From DAOTXR01 sp034435375 (GTDB taxonomy: Bacteria > Chloroflexota > Anaerolineae > Aggregatilineales > UBA3940), in the NCBI GenBank assembly GCA_034435375.1, contig DAOTXR010000052.1, positions 186,001 to 250,000 of the forward strand: a stretch of DNA of 64,000 nucleotides, read 5' to 3'. The translations under genes were made by a program, and so were the position numbers. Below the pieces are notes generated by a model. That model ran no database searches. It was not told the DNA's origin and worked only from the letters and a program-made list of their open reading frames with translations. Below are positions 55,058 through 62,658 of this stretch, piece after piece. The stretch's first letter is position 1, and every line of letters begins with the position of its first letter.

Positions 55058-55087
55058 AGTATAACGGTTGCCTCCTCAGGTCGCCAA
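55058..55087 (-). promoter_or_regulatory. Promoter of ndk
   Basis: The minus strand reads TTGGCG, an 18-base spacer, then TATACT. The predicted start near 55051 gives a leader of about 66 nt before the TTG start. Confidence 0.6.
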
Positions 55088-55204
55088 ACCTTCCCTTCTG
55101 ATAATCTTGGCAAATATGCCTGTCTGGGCAGTGTAGCGCTTGACTCAGCCAGAGAGAGCTGGGATGAAAGAGATCGGTGGACACGCTCATCTATCTGCAA
55201 GTCG

Positions 55205-55213
55205 TGTTATACT
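55205..55213 (+). promoter_or_regulatory. Extended -10 promoter of the kinase / RING-LysM operon
   Basis: TGT-TATACT without a recognisable -35. Transcription would start near 55220, leaving a leader of about 120 nt. Confidence 0.5.
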
Positions 55214-55340
55214 GTCCATGTCTACTCAGGTGGCAATCGTGCCCAGGTAGACCTGTACATGTAGTCTCGGCTCCGCGACATGTGCTGAGAGCGGTCTCAT
55301 ACTTCATCCAATCACCACTTGCAGGCGTGGAGTACACCTC

Positions 55341-56984
55341 ATGATGGATTTGACTGGACGTACCTTAGGCCAGTACCAGATAGTGGAAGAGATCGGCCAC
55401 GGCGGCATGGCAAACGTTTACCGGGCTATACAACCTTCCATGAGCCGCGAAGTGGCTATCAAAGTACTGCCTGCCCACTTTCTTCAGGATCGCACCTTTC
55501 TTGAACGCTTCACCCGTGAGGTGAAGGTCATGGCCAGGCTTCAACATCCCCATATTCTCCCCGTCTACGATGCTGGCGAGGAGAATGGTCTGCCCTATAT
55601 AGTGATGGCTTACATGAAGGGTGGGACGCTAGCCGATCGCATCCGTGAGTCACAGGGTGGTTTGCCCCTTGATGAAGTTGTGCGTCTGGTGGACCAAATC
55701 GCCAAGGCTCTCGACTTTGCTCACAGACATGGCATCATCCACCGCGACTTCAAACCTTCCAATGTCCTGCTAGATACGGAAGGCAATACTTACTTGGCCG
55801 ACTTTGGCATTGCAAAGGCGACCGAGACCACGGCGCAGTTGACAGGCAGCGGTATTGTCGGAACGCCTGCCTACATGGCTCCGGAGATGTCGGAGCCAGG
55901 CGAGCCATCTCTGCTGGTTGACGTGTATGCGTTGGGTGTGACGCTGTTTCAGATGCTTGTCGGCAAGCAGCCCTATGAAGCTCCCACGCCGATGGGCCTG
56001 CTGATGGCTCATGTAGCCCAACCTATTCCTGATGTGCGGCATTACCGGTCCGATCTGCCCGACGCCGTGCAGACGGTCATTGTACGAGCGATGGCCAAGG
56101 AGCCGCGGGCGCGTTATCAGAGTGCTGGTGCGCTGGCTGCCGATCTGTCGGCAGCGGCTGGAGGCGCTCCACTGGCTGCGGCAGGTCCTGAGTCGCAGTG
56201 GAGTGCTGTGTGGGAAGCTCCTACCATGGACGAGAGTGTCGCCACACCCCGCCCTCAGATCCATGCAACGCAGCAGCCTGTGTTGCCCCAGGCTGCTCCA
56301 GCTACCAGCCCTGTCTCTGTGAGTCCCTCTGCTCAACGTAGCTTTGGCTCGCTGGTGTGGATCGGTGGCGCTGTTGGGGTTTTCCTTTTGCTGTGTGTTC
56401 TTGTGGCGCTCGGCCTGGCGTGGGGTTTACCACAAATTCTAGCAAGATCAGCGGCTACACCGATGGCCACAGCGCCAAATACTTCCGTACCTGTATCTGA
56501 TGCTGCGCCGCCCACTCCGATGCCAACAGCTATACCGACGAGTACCCCTGTGGTCATAGAGCCGACGGCCACGGAGTATCCCACCTCAACCCCCGATCTC
56601 TCCTCTTATGAGTTTGAGATTGAGCAGGCTATCGTGGACTTCGACCGTGAGATGCGTTATCTGTTGGAGAACTGCGACACATCGCGTATAGCCACTGAGG
56701 CGCTGGGCAAGGCTCTGCAGGATCGTTATGATGCCTACGATACCGTCTGTGTCCAGGCTGGCTGTCGGTGGGTTTATGACCATCGAGGGATTGAGGTGGT
56801 TGAGATCCATTGGCTAGGATCGGATTGGGTCGAGGTAGACGCGATGGTGGATCGCAGTGGTACTGTCATGTGCCCTGATGGAGAGCGCAGTGAGTATGCC
56901 TTCCCTGGCCCCTATCAAGCCATCTATGTGGTTGAACTCATCAATGACCACTGGTGGGTCACCGACTACGAGCCTTTAAGGTAG
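55341..56984 (+). CDS. Membrane Ser/Thr protein kinase with IMS-like ectodomain
   Basis: This 547-aa protein has an intact Hanks kinase domain (GHGGMA, Lys41, HRD 134-136, DFG 154-156), a Pro/Ala/Gln-rich juxtamembrane segment, one membrane helix (about 338-362), a Thr/Pro linker and an extracellular domain (about 425-547). That domain, with ALGKALQDRYDAY and ending in NDHWWVTDYE, resembles the ARC6-like IMS domain (DUF4101); this is by pattern memory only. Three cysteines in the ectodomain could pair outside the cell. The ribosome site is weak. The next gene begins 13 bases downstream, so both are probably cotranscribed. It should sense an envelope signal and phosphorylate cytoplasmic targets. 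Confidence 0.92.
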   Translation: MMDLTGRTLGQYQIVEEIGHGGMANVYRAIQPSMSREVAIKVLPAHFLQDRTFLERFTREVKVMARLQHPHILPVYDAGEENGLPYIVMAYMKGGTLADRIRESQGGLPLDEVVRLVDQIAKALDFAHRHGIIHRDFKPSNVLLDTEGNTYLADFGIAKATETTAQLTGSGIVGTPAYMAPEMSEPGEPSLLVDVYALGVTLFQMLVGKQPYEAPTPMGLLMAHVAQPIPDVRHYRSDLPDAVQTVIVRAMAKEPRARYQSAGALAADLSAAAGGAPLAAAGPESQWSAVWEAPTMDESVATPRPQIHATQQPVLPQAAPATSPVSVSPSAQRSFGSLVWIGGAVGVFLLLCVLVALGLAWGLPQILARSAATPMATAPNTSVPVSDAAPPTPMPTAIPTSTPVVIEPTATEYPTSTPDLSSYEFEIEQAIVDFDREMRYLLENCDTSRIATEALGKALQDRYDAYDTVCVQAGCRWVYDHRGIEVVEIHWLGSDWVEVDAMVDRSGTVMCPDGERSEYAFPGPYQAIYVVELINDHWWVTDYEPLR

Positions 56985-56997
56985 AACCGCAGAGCTT

Positions 56998-58602
56998 ATG
57001 GAGACCAGGAGGTTCATCGTCCGGCCTGGATCAGAGCATATCGGTCGCCGGGACCCGGTGACAGGTCTGACTATCCAGCAGGGTAACGAGGTGGTTGACT
57101 GTGGCCGAGGCCATCTCTATCTGATCCAGTCCTGGCAGTCTCTCAGAGGGCGCTGCCCTCTATGCCATCACCGTGATGCTGCCCAGACTGTTCAGCAGGC
57201 TCGGTTGGTGCCTCGCAGCCTGGCTCGTAGTATGTCAGCTCACCGCCGCGCTCCCAAGTTACCCTCAACACTCCAGCCAGTTCTAGCGATTGGCCTGCTA
57301 GGAGTGTGCCTGCTGCTGGTTGCGATCAGCGCATGGGTTGCCAGTCTTTTCGTTCAGGGCCGTGTCCCAGCCGGGGCGTTGTCGACCTCTCCTGAAGTGG
57401 CGACCATCCCCTCGACCGACCAACCATCTCCATCACCGCCGATGGCTGCTGTCACATTCGTCACCGCCACACCGGTGATCTATCCGACCAGCACGTTTGA
57501 TGTCGAAGTGATTGTGCACGTAGTTAGGCAGGGTGAGACGCTTACTACAATAGCAGCATTATATGGCTTGACGCCAGATGTTCTGCAGGCCTTCAATGGC
57601 TTGACTGACCCGGACGCGATCTATGTCGACCAGCAACTGCTAATCCCCGTGGGTGGGGACATCGAGGGGGCGATTGCCTCTCTGCCAACTTTCACGCCGT
57701 CGCCCACCCTGGTTCTCCCAGATAGCATTCAAGCAACTAACCCGCTGGCTCCCTACACGATCCCGGCCCTGCGGGCCAGGACATATAACGGTGGACGGCT
57801 CGTGAAGGAGGCCCGCACGTTCAGCAACAGCGCTTATGAGCAGTGGCAAATCTCGTACTACAGTGATGATATCTACGTCACCGGCCTGATGGACCTTCCC
57901 CATGGGCAGGGGCCGTGGCCTGTAATCATTGTCCTGCACGGCGGGGTCGATCAGGATAGCTACGAACAAGGGTGGGGCACCAGCGAACACTGCGAATTCT
58001 TTGCTCGGCATGGGTATCTGTGCCTGATGCCCGATTATCGGTCTTACAACCACACTCAGGGTTCCGGTTCGCCGCTCAAGATTCCCTGGGCTATCGACGT
58101 CATGAACCTGATCGCAGCGCTTCCCACGTTGCCCGAAGCCGATAGCGCCCGCGTGGGCGTGCTGGGGCATTCGCGGGGGGGCGGAATCGCCACCTACATT
58201 ATGGTGTTAGCTCCACAGGTTCGAGCAGTGAGCCTCTATGCTCCGCTGCACACTGATCAGGCTGTGAACTGGGACATCTACGCCAATACGTTTGGGGCCG
58301 ATTGGCCTATCCTCGATGCAGAAGTCTACGGTTCTCCGACCAGCAATCCGGAGGGGTATCGGCAGGTGTCCCCTGGTACCTATCTGGACTGGGTGGCCAT
58401 GCCTGTCATCATTCACCACGGCTCTGCAGACGCCACGATCCCTGTGCAATGGTCTCGCGATCTCTACAACCGGTTGCAGCAGCATGGCGTCACAGTTGAA
58501 TATTACGAATACCCCGGAGCTGGTCATACCCTGATCGGTGAGGACTACGATCTTTTTCTTCAGCGCAACCTCGAGTTCTTCGATATTTTCGTCAGACCGT
58601 AA
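56998..58602 (+). CDS. RING-like zinc domain / TM / LysM / alpha-beta hydrolase fusion
   Basis: This 534-aa protein has an unusual order. The cytoplasmic N-terminus (about 15-60) contains Cys35, His39, Trp46, Cys53 and Cys56, a pattern like prokaryotic RING/treble-clef fingers. One membrane helix (93-119) leads to a Ser/Pro linker, a LysM domain (171-219) and an alpha/beta hydrolase of the dienelactone/prolyl-oligopeptidase type (about 290-534) with Ser392 in GHSRGG, Asp478 and His510. The hydrolase and LysM should lie outside, bound to the wall. The first zinc-ligand pair seems incomplete (Asp-Pro where Cys-Pro is usual). It follows the kinase by 13 bases. The RING-like part may be a kinase-controlled docking module (inference). 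Confidence 0.85.
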   Translation: METRRFIVRPGSEHIGRRDPVTGLTIQQGNEVVDCGRGHLYLIQSWQSLRGRCPLCHHRDAAQTVQQARLVPRSLARSMSAHRRAPKLPSTLQPVLAIGLLGVCLLLVAISAWVASLFVQGRVPAGALSTSPEVATIPSTDQPSPSPPMAAVTFVTATPVIYPTSTFDVEVIVHVVRQGETLTTIAALYGLTPDVLQAFNGLTDPDAIYVDQQLLIPVGGDIEGAIASLPTFTPSPTLVLPDSIQATNPLAPYTIPALRARTYNGGRLVKEARTFSNSAYEQWQISYYSDDIYVTGLMDLPHGQGPWPVIIVLHGGVDQDSYEQGWGTSEHCEFFARHGYLCLMPDYRSYNHTQGSGSPLKIPWAIDVMNLIAALPTLPEADSARVGVLGHSRGGGIATYIMVLAPQVRAVSLYAPLHTDQAVNWDIYANTFGADWPILDAEVYGSPTSNPEGYRQVSPGTYLDWVAMPVIIHHGSADATIPVQWSRDLYNRLQQHGVTVEYYEYPGAGHTLIGEDYDLFLQRNLEFFDIFVRP

Positions 58603-58734
58603 CGACATAGCAACCGCCGCCCACGCTCCTCTTCCTTCTGAGGCTTTATCGCCAAGCAGGCTGGAGGGTTGTGCTTTGCCCCTGGGGTCAAGCAACATGT
58701 GCCGGATGTGATCGCCGAGCACTCAAGGGCCGCA

Positions 58735-61395
58735 TTATGTGTCGATCTGCAAGAGCCGAAGCTGGCGGGCTTTGGCGATGGCCTGCGTGCGACTCTGCAC
58801 GTCGAGCTTGCTGTACATGTTATTGATGTGCCGCTTGACTGTCCCTAACGTGATGACCAACTGCTCGGCGATCTCTGCGTTGGAATACCCAGCGGCGATC
58901 AGGTTCAGAACCTCCAACTCGCGCTCGCTGAGCGGTTCGACGAGAGGTTGCCGGAGGCTGTATCGGGTTGTCATGGGGCCACGCGCATAGCTTATCACCT
59001 GGTCTACGAACTGTGGAGCAACGTGTCGGATTTCGGGCAGCAGGTGGATCACCATGGCGTCCTCGTCCAGGAAGGCTTGGAGGTATCCTTCCGGTGCAGC
59101 AATCTCCACCGCCCGACTCAGCAGATCACAGGCCTCGTTGTGATTTCCTTCCCGCTCCTCCAGCAGAGCCTGAAGGATGTGCACGGTCAGCAGCCAGCGA
59201 TACAATCCCCGCTCCTTGGCAAAGGTCTCCTGATTGGCCAGCAAATGTCGGGATTCCTTCAACCGCCCCTGGGCCAGCAACAGACGGGAGAATACGCGGT
59301 ACGTGTCGATCTTCAGATACTGTGGTGTGTCATCCGGAGTCAGTCCTGCCATCTCGGCCCAGCGAAGCGCGAATCGCAGGTCGCCTTCCTTGAGCCGGAT
59401 GTCAGCCTCTTGGGCAAGGATCCAGTCGACGTCGGTTAGCTCAGTCTGGGCTGCAAGGTGACAGGCGACCTGGAGGGCTTCCAATGCCGAGTCAATGTCT
59501 CCCAGGGCGTAGAGGGTCTGCGCCCGGAATCCCTGCGCAACAAGGAGAATGCTCGGAAGGGCAAGTTTCTGGCTATGGGCTAGCCCCTGATCCAGATAGT
59601 AGTGAGCCTGGTCGAGCTGGTGAGCCTCATAGTGAAGTGTTCCCAGAAAGCTCATGAGCAGCGCAGCCAGCGGGGAAGTACGCCCCAAACCGTCTGTGTA
59701 GCGGACAAGAGCCTCCTCGCAAACACGGAGGGCCTCGCGGCGCTTGCCATGGTGGTTGAGGGCGCCTGCCAGGGCCTCTTCGACCGCCACGGCGAAGACC
59801 TGATCGCTGAGCGATTGACCGACACGCTGGGCCTCGCGAAAGGCACGGATTGCTTCGGTGATGTGGCCGGTGCGTTCCTGAGCCTCGGCCATGGCCCACA
59901 GCCCGATCACCTGCCAGTAGGGCTGGTCCTCTGGCAGCAAGCTGAGTGCATCCGAGGCCAGCTCGACAGCTCGGCTGTAGTCCTTGTGGCGCAGCAAAGC
60001 AGTGAAACAACGCAGCAGTGAGACTTTGCCCATTTGGGCCTCTGGCACTTCGGCTCCCTGCAAGGCCGCTTCGGCTGCACCGGTATACTCCTCGGCCAGC
60101 GCCAGATCGCCGGATGCAGCCAGCACCCAGGCCCTGCTGATCGCTAGGTCGGGGTTGGACCTGACCCGCGCGTCAGGCAGGGCATCAAGCCAGCTGCGCA
60201 CGGTGATCACTCCACCCCCACCGATGGTTTGGGTAGCCATGTCGGCGATCAGTCGTTCGGCATATTCCAGGTCTCCTGTGGCCCTCGCATAGGCCAGGAC
60301 ATGGTGGATTGCCTGTTCGGCAAAGCCGTGTGCTTCATACCAGCGGGCAGCACGTCGATGCAGCTCACTCCGTTGTTCCTGGCTGAGCGTCATGCGCAGC
60401 ATCTCGGCGAACAAGCGATGGTAACGGTACCACTCCCGGTGGTGATCGAGCGGGATCAGGAACAGATTGGCCGCCTCAAGCTGCTCCAGGACGATCTGGC
60501 TGTCTTCCCGCCCTGTGATGTCGTTACACAGCGGGGCCGAGAGCCGGTCCAGAATAGCTGTCTGACGGAGGAACTCGCGTATCAGTTCCGGTTGGCGATC
60601 CAGCACCTCAGCTACCAGGTAGTCCATGACGTAGCGGTTGTTGCCAGTGAAGGCTGCGACGAAAGAATCTGTTTCGCCTGCGTCCTTTTGTAAAGCTAAG
60701 GCTGCCAGTTGCAGACCAGTGATCCAGCCCTCGGTGCGTGCCTCGAGAGCAGCAACTCCCTCGGCAGAAAGAGTCAGGCCCATTGTTTGGCTCAGGAACT
60801 CGGTGGCTTCCTCCGGTGTAAAGCGCAGGTCACGTTCGCGTATCTCGGTCATCTGGCCACGAGCACGCATGCGTGCCAGGGGCAGTGGCGGGTCTTCGCG
60901 TGTGCCAATGGCGATGTGGATCGCTGCTGGTTGGTTATCCAGCAGGAACCTGAAAATCTCGTGCACGGCAGGCACTGAGACTGTGTGGTAATCGTCGAGC
61001 ACGAGGATGATTCCATCAGCCAGGGTCGTGAGATCGTTGATCAACGCTATGACGAGGCTCTGAGGTAGCACGGGCTGAGATGACTGCATGAGCGGTAGCA
61101 TTGTCTGTCCGATGTTACTATCGACCTGTTGGAGGGCAGTGACTACATAATGCAAAAACTGGGTGGCGTCATTGTCTCCTTCATCGAGCGATAGCCACGC
61201 CACAGGACGTCCCGATGCACTGGCCCATGCGCTGATTAGAGTTGTCTTGCCAAAGCCGGCTGGGGCCGAAACGAGAGTCAGCCGCCGACCCAGGCGCAAT
61301 CCTTCGTTTAACTGCTCGGTCAGGCGAGCACGGCGCACCTGATTTGGGCGCGGCGGCGGTATGTGAAACTTGGTACTCAGCAATGGGGTGGGCAT
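58735..61395 (-). CDS. MalT-like LuxR-family ATP-dependent transcriptional regulator
   Basis: This 886-aa STAND regulator has an N-terminal TKFHIPPPRPNQVRR signature, Walker A in SAPAGFGKTT (about 43-52), Walker B in ILVLDDYH, a TPR-rich middle (about 400-800) and a C-terminal LuxR HTH (about 822-880) with LSERELEVLNLIAAGYSN and GTVKRHINNMYSKL. Compared with the BTAD regulator at 463 it shares the NTPase and TPR scaffold but has a different DNA-binding domain. AAGGG lies eight bases before the ATG. It lies 118 bases after a membrane protein gene on the same strand. Its ligand and regulon are unknown. Confidence 0.93.
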   Translation of the reverse strand: MPTPLLSTKFHIPPPRPNQVRRARLTEQLNEGLRLGRRLTLVSAPAGFGKTTLISAWASASGRPVAWLSLDEGDNDATQFLHYVVTALQQVDSNIGQTMLPLMQSSQPVLPQSLVIALINDLTTLADGIILVLDDYHTVSVPAVHEIFRFLLDNQPAAIHIAIGTREDPPLPLARMRARGQMTEIRERDLRFTPEEATEFLSQTMGLTLSAEGVAALEARTEGWITGLQLAALALQKDAGETDSFVAAFTGNNRYVMDYLVAEVLDRQPELIREFLRQTAILDRLSAPLCNDITGREDSQIVLEQLEAANLFLIPLDHHREWYRYHRLFAEMLRMTLSQEQRSELHRRAARWYEAHGFAEQAIHHVLAYARATGDLEYAERLIADMATQTIGGGGVITVRSWLDALPDARVRSNPDLAISRAWVLAASGDLALAEEYTGAAEAALQGAEVPEAQMGKVSLLRCFTALLRHKDYSRAVELASDALSLLPEDQPYWQVIGLWAMAEAQERTGHITEAIRAFREAQRVGQSLSDQVFAVAVEEALAGALNHHGKRREALRVCEEALVRYTDGLGRTSPLAALLMSFLGTLHYEAHQLDQAHYYLDQGLAHSQKLALPSILLVAQGFRAQTLYALGDIDSALEALQVACHLAAQTELTDVDWILAQEADIRLKEGDLRFALRWAEMAGLTPDDTPQYLKIDTYRVFSRLLLAQGRLKESRHLLANQETFAKERGLYRWLLTVHILQALLEEREGNHNEACDLLSRAVEIAAPEGYLQAFLDEDAMVIHLLPEIRHVAPQFVDQVISYARGPMTTRYSLRQPLVEPLSERELEVLNLIAAGYSNAEIAEQLVITLGTVKRHINNMYSKLDVQSRTQAIAKARQLRLLQIDT

Positions 61396-61513
61396 GTTGG
61401 TGCCCTTTCGTCCACTTCTGCAGTCTTCATGCTGTTATTCTATACGTACACTTGGTCGGTAGAAGCGCAATCCACAAAAGCCAGTACAACAGAGAAGGGG
61501 CAGGCGTCGCCTG

Positions 61514-62287
61514 TCACCTATCCATGCGAGTCGTGTCACTCTCGCACTCCTGTGACCTGTCGTGCTCAGCCGGAGATGGTTTGCTACTCTCAGCCTGCTC
61601 TCTTGACATGCCCAGCTTTTCCCACCGGACTGGAACTTCGATTGTGCGGGGGCTTCTGTTTCGCCGCCAATATAGCCAGTATAGCAACCCACCTGCGAGG
61701 GCCAAGAAGAGTATCGCCAGAGCCAGGGCGGTAGGTAGCCACCTCATTTCAATCAGGTAGATCATCAATGGGATGAGCGCTGCTGCCCAACCGAACAATG
61801 CCAAGTAACGCCACCCTCGACCTCTGTCCCATAGTGAGAAAATGTATGCGATTCCTCCCAATGCGCCGAACAGGATGGTCAACGCCAACGCTGTATCCAG
61901 TATTCCCTCTGAGGTGAAGAAAATGGTCAAGGGGGACAACCCACCAACGAACAACAGATAAGCCAGAACCAACCCCCAATTCACTCTGGATAGCAGGCCC
62001 TTCCACTGCCTGGAAGGCCGCCGAGCTTCCCCTGGACCGAGCACTCTCACTGAGACCAGCGGCACAGCCAGATCGCGTAGCCGCGACAGCAGGCCGTACA
62101 GTGCAGCCTGGTCTGGCAGCGGGCCGCGCAGCACGGTCTCGCCATCGTCAACTGCCACTGTGATACCATCGAACCACTCAGCCCAATACGTGGCATCCAA
62201 CCGTCCCTTGACCTTGACCTCGTATATGACTGTCTGCTGTACAGCCAATTCACTATGCCTTGTCACCTGCCTACGTTCCTCAGCCAT
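61514..62287 (-). CDS. Four-helix membrane protein with N-terminal VKGRLD-type domain
   Basis: The function is unknown. From the ATG at 62287 the product has 257 aa. Residues 20-83 (YEVKVKGRLDATYWAEWF, then GPLPDQAALYGLLSRLRDLAVPLVSV) match a small domain that I recall as a stand-alone protein in many Chloroflexota and cyanobacteria. Four membrane helices follow (about 104-124, 128-152, 160-180, 184-207), then a charged tail. Two starts are plausible: 62287 with AGGAGG six bases away and 62338 with GGGAGG five bases away, in frame; both have good sites. The fusion suggests the soluble domain acts at the membrane. It may be cotranscribed with the MalT-like regulator downstream. Confidence 0.75.
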   Translation of the reverse strand: MAEERRQVTRHSELAVQQTVIYEVKVKGRLDATYWAEWFDGITVAVDDGETVLRGPLPDQAALYGLLSRLRDLAVPLVSVRVLGPGEARRPSRQWKGLLSRVNWGLVLAYLLFVGGLSPLTIFFTSEGILDTALALTILFGALGGIAYIFSLWDRGRGWRYLALFGWAAALIPLMIYLIEMRWLPTALALAILFLALAGGLLYWLYWRRNRSPRTIEVPVRWEKLGMSREQAESSKPSPAEHDRSQECESDTTRMDR

Positions 62288-62658
62288 TGCATTCCTCCTA
62301 GATGTTCGCCAGTTTGCCGGAGCCAATTCCAATGGCATTGTTGCCTCCCGATTCTGCTCCTGGGTTACGTTTAAAGCATCTCGAAAAGAGGGGTGTAGTG
62401 TGATGCACCTAAGTGCACATCCGGGGGTACATTGTGGGTGTGTGAGGGAGGTGGCGGGCCAGGAATAATCTAGTGCTTCAGCAAAAATGCGATCCTATGA
62501 CGAATTGGGCAGGGGTTTTCGTGTCAAGTGGCAGGTGCGGTTGCTTGTGATGGTAGCAAGCGAGATAGCCGCCGGTTCGGCAGCGTCAGATGCTTATTCA
62601 GGACGCTGTAGGCTGTGCCCAGGCTCGATTGCCCCGCTGGTTGGCCGCCTCCAGTGTG
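62288..62658. other. Intergenic region between the TgpA-like gene and the four-helix protein gene
   Basis: This 371-base gap shows no complete gene. It contains small hairpins (TGCAC-ctaa-GTGCA near 62404-62417, GCTTG/CAAGC near 62542-62562 and GCGTC/GACGC near 62584-62607). On the minus strand a 41-codon frame without a start (about 62532-62650) follows directly after the TgpA-like stop. I recognise no promoter for the four-helix protein gene. Confidence 0.35.

Larger units (their letters stand above)
54985..55340. other. Divergent region between ndk and the IMS-domain kinase
   Basis: The 356 bases hold the ndk promoter (55058-55087, minus) and the kinase extended -10 (55205-55213, plus). 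Nothing else is recognised. Confidence 0.5.

Noticed and set aside
54985..55200. N-terminal extension of Ndk
   Set aside because: The extension contains the ndk promoter; family members begin at ERTLVLIKPDG, which matches the TTG start.
62532..62650. Possible insertion-sequence end
   Set aside because: No terminal inverted repeats, target duplication or transposase could be seen, so I list it only as an unexplained frame.
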